Below, piece by piece: positions 55,250-64,000 of a DNA stretch of 64,000 bases. The DNA is taken from contig OY755039.1 of the NCBI GenBank assembly GCA_963576565.1, positions 139,437,369-139,501,368 of the forward strand. Direction: 5' to 3'. Source of the DNA: Aspidapion aeneum (taxonomy: Eukaryota > Arthropoda > Insecta > Coleoptera > Brentidae). The notes under the pieces were generated by a model that saw only the letters and a list, made by a program, of their open reading frames with translations, was not told the origin of the DNA and made no database searches. Position 1 is the stretch's first letter, and each line of letters starts with the position of its first letter. A program made the translations under genes and the position numbers.

Positions 55250-55998
55250 GCTCTGCCAATATACTCTGCCAATATATGGGCCCCTAAGCTCACACTAGGT
55301 ACTATAGTTATAGTGTACGTGTGAGCTAATATAACTAAAAACTGAAATATATTTTATTTAACTCCAGACTAAATTACCTTTTGTTTGATACCACACAAGC
55401 CATGTTTTGACTTAAACTCAAATTTTTGAAATCTACCCCCACCCTTAAAAAAAACAAAAAACTAAAATGTATTTTGTTAAACTCCGGACTCAATTACCTT
55501 TCGTTTGATATCACACACGCCATATTTTCACTTAAACTCTAATTTTTAAAATATACCCCCACCCTTTTTTTTTAATAAATTAAAATGTATTTTGTTTAAC
55601 TGCAGACTCAATTACCTTTCGTTTGATATCACACACGCCATATTTTCACATAAACTCTAATTTTTGAAATCTACCCCCACCCTTTTATTTGGTTTCTGTT
55701 CGGTGGATTTTGTTCATTTTTAAATGGGACCATCTCGACCCAAGACCCAGCCTAGGAACCAAATTTCATTAAAATCGGCCAAGCGGTTTTTGAGTTATGC
55801 GCGTTGGTCGTTACAGACATACAGACAGACAGACATACAGACAGACAGACAGACAGACGGCGCAACAAAAAAGTTTCAAAATCATCTGAAACGCAAAGAT
55901 ATATAAAAAATTTTGAAATCGGAGCAACTTCTTTTTTCTCGAAAAAATTAGGATCACCATAGCTCACACTACTATAGTATAGTATATGTGTGAGCTAA
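55250..55998 (+). mobile_element. Helentron/HINE-like element, copy 4, with doubled 5' terminus
   Basis: The terminus CTCTGCCAATA occurs twice in a row (55251 and 55264), then GGGCCCCTAAGCTCACAC and the usual interior, ending GTGTGAGCTAA at 55998. A (CAGA)n block lies at about 55816-55860. Doubling of one terminus suggests insertion into or replication through a previous terminus. Confidence 0.65.
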
Positions 55999-56083
55999 AA
56001 AACTAGGTAGGTACTGATCAGAAAAATTTGAAATTTCGAACTTTCCCTCCTCCTTTGGTTGATATTATATATGATATTTTCTA

Positions 56084-57640
56084 ATCCTACTACTACTACT
56101 ATGTCGCTTTAGAACGTTTTCTACGTTGTCCGACGCCTATTTTCCTCCTCCTTCGATCCTGAAAATGATCTTTCAGGTTTTTTATGACTCATTGATTTTT
56201 GGATTGACTATTGCCATTCCAGTTTAAGACGCCCTCTTTTTCTGCGCCCAATTGGTTGCCATTCTAGCACCTGCTTTGGTAAACTTTCGTCTTTCATCCG
56301 TTGTGCATGGCCGTACCATATCAGTTTTTTTTTTGGTAATGTCATCCGTTATGCTTCCCTCGATTCCCATTCTTTCTTTTATGGTCTCATTTCTTATATG
56401 ATCTGTTCCAGTTTCCATTTTTGTTTTGTATTTTTCTGTTACGCGACAAGTCTATTCCATACAACAGCTTGCTTTTTTAAATTATTTTTTATCTCTCCAC
56501 TCCATAAAAAACTGTTAAGACATCCAATAACCTTTTTTGCTTTTACTATTCTTTTTTCCAGTTCCTTACAGTCTGTTCCTGTCTTATCAAATGTGACACC
56601 CAAGTATAAATACTCATTGCATGGAGATATTGTTTGTCCATCGTCTACTCACTTGATTCGTTTTTCATACATAAATACCATGTTTACTGTTAAATCGGTT
56701 GTTAAGTTGTATTCCCATGCCGTATACTTTACGTTTCCAGTTTTTTAGAGCTACTGCGATATATATTTTAAAAAGAATTGGAAAGATACAACATCCCTGT
56801 CTTAAGCCTTTTGTTACCAGAAATACTTTTGAAAATCGATTTCCAATTTTAATTTTAGTTTTTCACCTTTTGTATATTTCTTTTATTGCTTTTATGAATG
56901 TATGACTGATATTAGTTTGCTCTAACACTGTCCATAATTTTTTTGTAGGTCCAAAAAGGTAACATAAGTTTCTATATTTCTGGCATTCCTTTTCTCAATT
57001 ACTTGCTTAAGACAAAAAAACATTATCACTACAAGATCTGCCTGCAGATTTCTAAAAAATCCTAGCGTACAATCTACTTAGAGTACTAGTTACTGAAATT
57101 CCTCTGTAACTGTTGCAGTCCAGCTTATTTCCTTTTTTATGTATTAAGGATATAAATGCAATTCTCCAATGTCCGCTTATGCTTTGATTGATAATATATG
57201 TGAGATTTTCTAGTAGTTTCCCTGATCCATATTTGAGCATTTCAGGTATATTCCCTCAGGTCCGCTAGTTTTGCCGGATTTAAGCTTTTTAATACTATTT
57301 TTTAACATTTCTTTTTCGATTATTAATTCCTCTCCATCATGTACTTCTATGTCTCCCCTCGGCGATGCTGACAGATATTCGGGTCTCGTTTCCTGCAGCA
57401 GTCCCTTGTAGTCTTCTGTCCATTGTTCTGGTTTGATGATCTAAATGTTAACTTTCTCTTTTATTGGGTTTTTTACCGTAGAAATTAATTTTCATACTTT
57501 AAAACCTGGCCTACCTCGCACATGTGTATTTATATCGTGGCATTTGCGCTCGAACATTAATTTTTTTCCGTGCGTATCAAATTTCTTAGCTTTCTTCTAG
57601 TTTCCCTGCATATTTCTAGATCTTCTTGCTCTTTAGTACT
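56084..57640 (-). pseudogene. Decayed RTE copy D, same subfamily as the 5.5-8 kb element
   Basis: From the 3' end, marked by a (CTA)n tail at 56084-56103, the minus strand gives fragments of the RTE C-terminus (GTDHIRNETIKERMGIEGSI, matching the copy near 7810-7860) and, further on, RT motifs (WRIAFISLIHKKGNKLDCN, YRGISVTSTLSRLY). Stops and shifts are frequent. It lies in Vamp7 intron 2. Confidence 0.8.
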
Positions 57641-57654
57641 GAGACATTTCAAGT

Positions 57655-59465
57655 ATGCGCGATTTTCCACCGAAATTGCTGTTTAATATGTCAATATCAG
57701 AAAATTGGAGACAAAGTTTTGAAAAAGGAGAAAATGTAGTAGGAATATTTTTGGATTTTAAACGAGTATTAGAAACCATTGATAGAAAAAGACTTTCAAA
57801 AAAATTATGGGACTATGTAATTAGGAGTAAAGCTTATAGCTGGTTTAAAAACTACTTAACGGAAAGATCTCAATTTTCAAAAATAATAATAATTCATATT
57901 CGAAAAAAATACACAACAATATTGCCGTACCACAAGGTAGTAAATTGGGACCATTGCTTTTTATTTTATATATAAACGATCTTCCAAATATTTTAACATT
58001 TTGTCAAATTCAAATAAATTCAGATAAATTAAAATACTTAATTCAAGAATTGATCTAATGAATATTAACATTTCGATTGATAATGAAAAATTAGAAATTG
58101 TAGATTCATTTAAATATTTGGGCACAATTTTATATTGTAAACTAAAGTTTCAAAAATATTTTAATTATATTGTTTCAAAAACTGCAGGAAAAACTGGGTA
58201 TCTAAATAGAATCAGTTCACATTTATCATGTTTTTCCAAAAAATCTATATATAATACCATTATTTTGCCTTATTATTTCTACTGTTCTACACTTTTATAC
58301 ACTGCAAATGAAGAAATTTTTGAAAGACTCCAAATTTTACAAAATAAAGCTATTCGAATTATTTAAAACTCAAATAAATATAAAAGAATCATAGATAAGC
58401 TAAAAAAACTTAAATGGCTTAATGTAAAAAATGAAATATTTTTTATATATTATGTATGTGTATGGCTAATAATGCAGAGGCCTTAGTGGTATATCTTTGA
58501 GCCAATGTGTTAAGCTTAAATCATTTATTGTTGTAATCTACACAGTTTTTTTATGTACTGGGTGGAAAAAAAAATATGCCACTTTAGTCAAACTCAGTAT
58601 GTAGGTACGTGGGCACAATAGATCCATTTGTGGTCGCAGTGCATGGAGGTCCAGTAGGGCCTGCCACCACTTTCGAATACATACATGTGTGTTTATATAC
58701 AGTGTGTCCCATTTAAAACTTACCACCCAGGATTTTCCTAAAACTGCTGAAATTTAAAAAAAAACAGAGACCCGTCGATTTAGTTTTCGAGGGGGACACT
58801 TTTTGGCTATCTTGAAATTTTTGTAGCATGAACGAGGGGTATACTTTACCCCTATATTTTGAATTGGGAAAGTGGGTCTAGTGATACCTTGTTTTGAAGC
58901 TCTCTTAAATATCTTTACAACCGTGTAAAAACTTCGGAAATCCATCAATTAGTTTTTGAGATATTTGGTTTAAAATTTTCAAATTTAACATGGAATGATA
59001 AAATAAAAATTTAATTCGAAAAATAATAAAATTTTTATAAAATTTTTATTTTATCAGTCCATGTTAAATTGGAAAGTTTGAAGGCAATTATCTCAAAAAC
59101 TAATGATTTTTGAAACTTTTACACGGTTGTAAGGACATTCAAAAGGCCCTTAAAACAAGGTCTCACTAGACCCACTTTCACTTGGGTCTTGGGTATTTTA
59201 TTAAATTTCAGCAGTTTTCGGTAAATCCTGGTGGTAAGTTTTAAATGGGACACACTGTATAAAATAAAGAACAATTTGTTGCCTAGAATTTTAAAATAAT
59301 TTTTATCTCAAAATTTAGAAGTTCATGATCATCATCATTTCACTCATTCATCAAATCAATAGTACATAAATCGATAATTAAAAAAGGATTAAGTGAATAT
59401 AATAAATTGAAAAATAATATTAAAAAATAAATAAATTTTAAAAATTGTTTAAAGATTATGTTTAT
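57655..59465 (+). pseudogene. Decayed non-LTR retrotransposon (Jockey/CR1-like), split by a MITE
   Basis: Frames show RT motif A (GIFLDFKRVLETIDRKRL, then WFKNYLTERSQF), a QGS-like block and, after a gap lacking the FADD region, DSFKYLGTILYCKLKF and IILPYYFYCSTLLY of the RT thumb/C-terminus. The tail end resumes at about 59260 (NNLLPRILK) after the MITE at 58700-59257. Many stops. It is a separate clade from the RTE copies nearby. Confidence 0.7.
58700..59257. mobile_element. Mariner-type MITE with long TIRs, 558 bp
   Basis: The ends CAGTGTGTCCCATTTAAAAC are inverted (arms longer than 40 bp) and flanked by TA (58698-58699 and 59258-59259). The interior is palindromic, AT-rich and non-coding. 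It is inserted in the decayed non-LTR element. Confidence 0.85.
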
Positions 59466-59660
59466 TTGAACCAGTTTTAAGTAATATCTTTTTTTTTGAA
59501 GACAGAAATTGTATAAAGAAATTTTGTTGCAATCTGCTAAATAAAACTTTAAACTAATCTAGGTCTCTGTTTTTGAGATTTTAATTTTAAAAAAATATCA
59601 AAAAATTAACCTATTATATCACAAGATGTTTTAAAAAAAATGTTACACCTCAAAACTCAC

Positions 59661-59889
59661 CAATATTTTTAACCATAATATTCTTAAGTTCATCCAACTC
59701 GCTGTGAACCTTTGAAATTTTATCCAAATCTGTATGCTCTGAATAGTACTTCATTTCATTAGCCAGAGTTTTTGCAAATTCAGAGTTCAAAGCATAAGCC
59801 ATAGCATTTTCTGCTGTGGCTCCATACTGCGACTGAAATCTGCGTTTGATTTCGTTAAGGAACAGAAATGCTCTACTGCGTTCAAATTC
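59661..59889 (-). CDS. Vamp7: Vamp7 exon 2: end of longin domain and start of SNARE motif
   Basis: Acceptor TTGATTTTAG and donor ATTG|GTGAGT bound 229 nt (76 codons plus one base). It encodes EFERSRAFLFLNEIKRRF (last helix of the longin domain), a linker with YALNSEFAKTLANEMKYYSE, and KVHSELDELKNIMVKNI, the start of the R-SNARE helix. The longin domain folds back on the SNARE helix to keep it closed and guides sorting. The phase matches both neighbours. Confidence 0.93.
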
Positions 59890-60268
59890 CTAAAATCAAC
59901 AATTAACATTCTATTTAATAATCAAACAAGTTTCGTGGCTAATCAGGCAAAAAGGAGTTTTTGTTTCTCTCATAATTTTCCGTGGGTAGCCTGAAAGCTT
60001 AACCTCACGGGTAAAAATGCAATATGCGTTGATCCGGCCTGAAAGACAAAGAGCTGTCGTAGGTCTCGGACTACAGTTTGTTTTCTTTTATTTGTATTCG
60101 ATCTTTTCATTGATCGATATTGTATAGCAGTTTTTCGCCTGCTTTTGTTTTTTTTTTCTCTCGTATCTCGGTAGATGGCGCTTCTTGCGATAGTTTTCTC
60201 ACTATTTACATTTGATTAGAGACAAAACCGTTTAATTAACTTCACCAGATTTGTCACATTGACCAGCA

Positions 60269-60314
60269 GTGTTCTGAGGAGTCCCATAAGGACGAAACAG
60301 TTAACTGTCAACAC
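60269..60314 (+). ncRNA. Hammerhead ribozyme 1 of array
   Basis: Stem I GTGTT/AACAC, core CTGAGGA, stem II GTCC-CATAA-GGAC, GAA, stem III ACAG-TTAA-CTGT, cleavage after C60309 in GTC. All conserved positions are present and all stems are fully paired. Confidence 0.9.
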
Positions 60315-60781
60315 TTATTAGTTGTCCATTAGATCTTGGACCCCCGTGAGGTTAAGCTTTCAGGCTACCCACGGAAAAATATGAGAGAAACAAAAACTCC
60401 TTTTTGCCCGATTAGCCACGAAACTTGTTTGATTTTTAAATTTACGGGTACGAAATTCCACGTTTGTTAGTATTATTTGGCTTAAAAATTCCGTTGATTG
60501 ATGCTCACGTGTCTTGATGACGGGTAAAAATGCAATATGCGTTGATCCGGCCTGAAAGACAAAGAGCTGTCGTAGGTCACGGACTACAGTTTGTTTTCTT
60601 TTATTTGTATTCGATCTTTTCATTGATCGATATTGTATAGCAGTTTTTCGCCTGCTTTTGTTTTTTGTTTCTCGCGTATCTCGGTAGATGGCGCTTCTTG
60701 CGATAGTTTTCTGACTATTTACATTTGATTAGAGACAAAACCGTCTAATTAACTTCGCAAGATTTGTCACATTGACCAGCA

Positions 60782-60827
60782 GTGTTCTGAGGAGTCCCAT
60801 AAGGACGAAACAGTTAACTGTCAACAC
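60782..60827 (+). ncRNA. Hammerhead ribozyme 2 of array
   Basis: Same sequence as ribozyme 1; predicted cleavage after C60822. No changes in core or stems. Confidence 0.9.
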
Positions 60828-61293
60828 TTATTAGGTGTCCATTAGATCTTGAACCCCCGTGAGGTTAAGCTTTCAGGCTACCCACGGAAAAATATGAGAG
60901 AAACAAAAACTCCTTTTTGCCGATTAGCCACGAAACTTGTTTGATTTTTAAATTCACGGGTACGAAATTCCACGTTTGTTAGTATTATTTGGCTTAAAAA
61001 TTCCGTTGATTGATGCTCACGTGTCTTGATGACGGGTAAAAATGCAATATGTGTTGATCCGGCCTGAAAGACAAAGAGCTGTCGTACGTCACGGACTACA
61101 GTTTGTTTTCTTTTATTTGTATTCGATCTTTTCATTGATCGATATTGTATAGCAGTTTTTCGCCTGCTTTTGTTTTTTGTTTCTCGCGTATCTCGGTAAA
61201 TGGCGCTTCTTGCGATAGTTTTCTCACTATTTACATTTGATTAGAGACAAAACCGTCTAATTAACTTCGCAAGATTTGTCACATTGACCAGCA

Positions 61294-61339
61294 GTGTTCT
61301 GAGGAGTCCCATAAGGACGAAACAATTAACTGTCAACAC
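61294..61339 (+). ncRNA. Hammerhead ribozyme 3 of array
   Basis: As ribozyme 1, but stem III has A in place of G in its fourth position (ACAA against CTGT), weakening that short stem. Core intact; predicted cleavage after C61334. Confidence 0.85.
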
Positions 61340-61806
61340 TTATTAGGTGTCCATTAGATCTTGGACCCCCGTGAGGTTAAGCTTTCAGGCTACCCACGGA
61401 AAAATATGAGAGAAACAAAAACTCCTTTTTGCCCGATTAGCCACGAAACTTGTTTGATTTTTAAATTCACGGGTACGAAACTCCACGTTTGTTAGTATTA
61501 TTTGGCTTAAAAATTCCGTTGATTGATGCTCACGTGTCTTGATGACGGGTAAAAATGCAATTTGCGTTGATCAGGCCTGAAAGACAAAGAGCTGTCGTAG
61601 GTCACGGACTACAGTTTGTTTTCTTTTATTTGTATTCGATCTTTTCATTGATCGATATTGTATAGCAGTTTTTCGCATGCTTTTGTTTTTCGTTTCTCTC
61701 GTATCTCGGTAGATGGCGCTTCTTGCGATAGTTTTTTCACTATTTACATTTGATTAGAGACAAAACCGTCTAATTTACTTCGCAAGATTTGTTACATTGA
61801 CCAGCA

Positions 61807-61852
61807 GTGTTCTGAGGAGTCCCATAAGGACGAAACAGTTAACTGTCAACCC
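61807..61852 (+). ncRNA. Hammerhead ribozyme 4 of array
   Basis: Core, stem II and stem III are intact. The 3' side of stem I is AACCC instead of AACAC, giving one mismatch. Predicted cleavage after C61847. Confidence 0.85.
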
Positions 61853-62319
61853 TTATTAGGTGTCCATTAGATCTTGGACCCCCGTGAGGTTAAGCTTTCA
61901 GGCTACCCACGGAAAAATATGAGAGAAACAAAAACTCATTTTTGCCCGATTAGCCACGAAACTTGTTTGATTTTTAAATTCACGGGTATGAAATTCCACG
62001 TTTGTTAGTATTATTTGGCTTAAAAATTCCGTTGCTTGATGCTCACGTGTCTTGATGACGGGTAAAAATGCAATATGCGTTGATCCGGCCTGAAAGACAA
62101 AGAGCTGTCGTAGGTCACGGAGTACAGTTTGTTTTCTTTTTTTTGTATTCGATCTTTTCATTGATCGATATTGTATAGCAGTTTTTCGCATGCTTTTGTT
62201 TTTCGTTTCTCTCGTATCTCGGTAGATGGCGCTTCTTGCGATAGTTTTTTCACTATTTACATTTGATTAGAGACAAAACCGTCTAATTTACTTCGCAAGA
62301 TTTGTTACATTGACCAGCA

Positions 62320-62365
62320 GTGTTCTGAGGAGTCCCATAAGGACGAAACAGTTAACTGTCAACAC
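62320..62365 (+). ncRNA. Hammerhead ribozyme 5 of array
   Basis: Same as ribozyme 1 in core and stems; predicted cleavage after C62360. It is the last unit before the right end of the array. Confidence 0.9.
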
Positions 62366-62544
62366 TTATTAGGTGTCCATTAGATCTTCCACCCCCGTGA
62401 GGTTAAGCTTTCAGGCTACCCACGGAAAAATATGATAGAAACAAAAACTCCTTTTTGCCCGATTAGCCACGAAACTTGTTTGATTTTTAAATTCACGGGT
62501 ACGAAATGTTTGATTCTATTTAATTTTTTTAAATAGAAAATAGA

Positions 62545-62960
62545 ATAAAAATAAATGGATCTCTGACGGATCTGATACCTTCCTAGCTAGCCTATTAGCA
62601 CACTTCAAGTGAAGCCATGATAATAGATTAGCCTTGAAAACAGTTTTTTGTAAATATCTTAGAAAGTAAAGTCTGACAGTTTTTGGTCATAACACAAATT
62701 ATTAAGCAAAATGTAGTCTACTATATTCCGAAAACTGTATATTGATAATGGATTTTGATCAAAATTCAATCAGCTCTTTACAGTGTTATACACTATTTTG
62801 GCTGAAAATTTCATGAAAAGTGGTTCAGTGGTTTAGGGCATATCATGTTACGGACAGACATACACACACTCATGGACAGACGTCATGACGATATTGCTAA
62901 GATGGGTCAAAATACACCTAAATATGACATTTTTGTTGACATGAAAATTTTTTTTTGTCA
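62545..62960. repeat. Dispersed repeat related to 30180-31040
   Basis: GATCTCTGACGGATCTGATA, TAAGCAAAATGTAGTC and AATCAGCTCTTTACAGTGTT match the left arm of the 30.2-31.0 kb inverted repeat. Non-coding; lies in Vamp7 intron 1. Confidence 0.5.
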
Positions 62961-63037
62961 AAAACAATACCTATTTTGACCATTGCTGCGCGAGCTAGGA
63001 AGGTAAAAATCTATCTAAAGAAACACCCTTAACTTAC

Positions 63038-63241
63038 ATTATCTGTAATACACATATAAATGATTCTATTCTCTGAAACATAGTGAAACAAGTAGTTTCC
63101 ATGAGTGTATGTCAGCTTATCGTTGTGGGATGGTATTTTGGCAATGATCTGCTCAGTGACCTCAGCAAAATTTCCTGCACAACTGGCATATTTGGACAGC
63201 ACAGTGCTGCCTCTGGAAACGACACTGTAGAGGATCGGCAT
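63038..63241 (-). CDS. Vamp7: Vamp7 exon 1 (coding): longin domain
   Basis: The ATG at 63241 starts MPILYSVVSRGSTVLSKYAS; 68 codons end at GAT-AAT with donor GTAAGT. Recognisable longin features are NFAEVTEQIIAKIP and THGNYLFHYVSENRIIYMCI, as in VAMP7 (about residues 1-70). The ATG directly follows AG with a T-rich tract upstream, suggesting a spliced 5' UTR exon further right. The start is chosen because it gives the canonical family N-terminus. Confidence 0.95.
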
Positions 63242-64000
63242 CTAAAAAAAAAGAAATAGTAGGAAGATGAAGATTTTAAGAACTTATTTTCTTAGTCAGC
63301 AAACATGGATAGAATTGTTCATCGATTAATTTTAAGCAAAATCTGTTATATGAATAGAGGGGGTTTTCCGATGGGTTTAGGCACAAAATTCGAAAGAAGA
63401 GAAGTTATTTTCTTGGCAATAAAACTAGCTGTACTATTAAAGGGTAAACTAAAGCGAACTAAAAAAAATATTCTGGCTAATCTCTCGGGAGGGCCAATAT
63501 TTCAGGCAATTAGAAAAGGATATGAAATGAGTGCCCTTATATTCTTAGTTCTAAAAGTTTATGAGATGGATAGGTTGTATTATAACAAAAGTGTAAAATA
63601 CAATCTGGCTGTTATTTAAAAGCCCCAAAGCCTTGCCAGACTTATCTGATACCTTTCAATTTTACACATTCGATTATGCTGATGTTTTTTAGATCCACAT
63701 ATAAATAAAATAGAGTGATTATTTGGCTTATTTTAAGAATAAAAGTTCCATGCACATAGATGCGCAAACGCTTCATTGCGGATTTACAGACTATTGAAAT
63801 TATTTTTTTTTTCATCGTTCGTTGATGGCTCTCGCAGTTTTTAAAATATTTAACTAAAACCTAATAAGCTGCAGAGTGTATGGGACTAGACATGCCAAAT
63901 AGAAATTAGAATCTAAAAGAAAATATTTTTTCACTGAAAATGCTCTGTTTTCATCTTCCCCTGAACCTGCTGCGTCATTGATAGATTCTAAAGCCGCGTT
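63242..64000. other. Upstream flank of Vamp7 coding exon 1
   Basis: Probably a 5' UTR intron or promoter region. A plus-strand frame of 104 codons (63305-63619) shows no recognisable domain. I cannot place a first exon or promoter with confidence. Confidence 0.35.

Larger units (their letters stand above)
59920..62512 (+). mobile_element. Tandem array of about 513-bp hammerhead units (retrozyme-like)
   Basis: Hammerheads start at 60269, 60782, 61294, 61807 and 62320, giving spacings of 513, 512, 513 and 513. The left end (59920-60017) is a short inverted piece without a ribozyme, joined to forward units. The array is flanked by a 12-bp duplication ATTCTATTTAAT (59908-59919 and 62513-62524), as if it inserted as one body. 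Transcribed and cleaved RNA would be unit-length monomers able to circularise, as in retrozymes. It lies in Vamp7 intron 1, with ribozymes antisense to the gene. Confidence 0.85.
35445..63241 (-). other. Vamp7: Vamp7 gene, whole locus (four coding exons)
   Basis: Coding exons at 63241-63038, 59889-59661, 52170-52103 and 35609-35445 join in phases 0, 1 and 0, each bounded by AG and GT dinucleotides, to give 666 nt (221 residues plus stop). That is the usual length of VAMP7. The order is longin domain, R-SNARE motif, transmembrane anchor. VAMP7 drives fusion of late endosomes, lysosomes and secretory vesicles. Introns of about 3.1, 7.5 and 16.5 kb contain most transposons of this half of the window. 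The coding sequence starts directly after an AG preceded by a pyrimidine tract, so an upstream non-coding exon is likely, beyond what I can place. Confidence 0.9.

Noticed and set aside
63305..63619. 104-codon plus-strand frame near the right edge
   Set aside because: No recognisable domain or splice signals; could be chance or part of a gene cut by the window edge.

Overview
The window looks like part of a large, AT-rich, transposon-laden insect nuclear genome. This is inferred from the host gene, the long introns and the mix of RTE, BEL/Pao, Ty3, Penelope-like, mariner, hAT and foldback elements; a beetle is plausible but not proven. There are no bacterial-type operons, no tRNA or rRNA genes and no CRISPR array. 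Almost all long reading frames belong to mobile elements.

The one well-supported host gene is Vamp7 (longin-type vesicle SNARE) on the minus strand. It is rebuilt from four coding exons at 63241-63038, 59889-59661, 52170-52103 and 35609-35445. Splice phases 0/1/0 agree and give a 221-residue protein. Introns of about 3.1, 7.5 and 16.5 kb hold much of the mobile DNA, and the stop codon lies 30 bp from a nested MITE/hAT insertion. A 75-bp tandem duplication at the exon 3 donor creates a second in-frame donor.

Layout: 1-1.8 kb, 3' end of a Ty3/gypsy element with its LTR; 3.3-5.2 kb, foldback element and RTE fragment; 5.5-8 kb, RTE retrotransposon split by a Penelope-like insertion (GIY-YIG endonuclease, degenerate hammerhead); 8-19.2 kb, MITEs, Helentron/HINE-like copies, a 5'-truncated RTE, a 48-bp hAT remnant and ACGT-rich repeats; 19.26-20.0 kb, an element with a hammerhead ribozyme on each strand; 20.4-22.3 kb, a Crypton-like tyrosine recombinase gene flanked by arrays of related palindromes; 22.7-31 kb, nested foldback elements including one with C2H2 zinc-finger coding sequence; 31-35.4 kb, a MITE with a 3.2-kb non-autonomous hAT inside; 35.4-63.2 kb, Vamp7 with a dead mariner, a possible small nested gene, a foldback element, an apparently intact BEL/Pao element with matching LTRs, a long RTE copy, degraded non-LTR elements and a tandem array of about 513-bp units.

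The most unusual signals are: (1) the 59.9-62.5 kb array, where each unit has a near-perfect type I hammerhead self-cleaving ribozyme, as in retrozymes; (2) the recombinase gene bracketed on both sides by palindromes of two shared sequence types that look like recombinase core sites; and (3) the in-frame splice-donor duplication in Vamp7.
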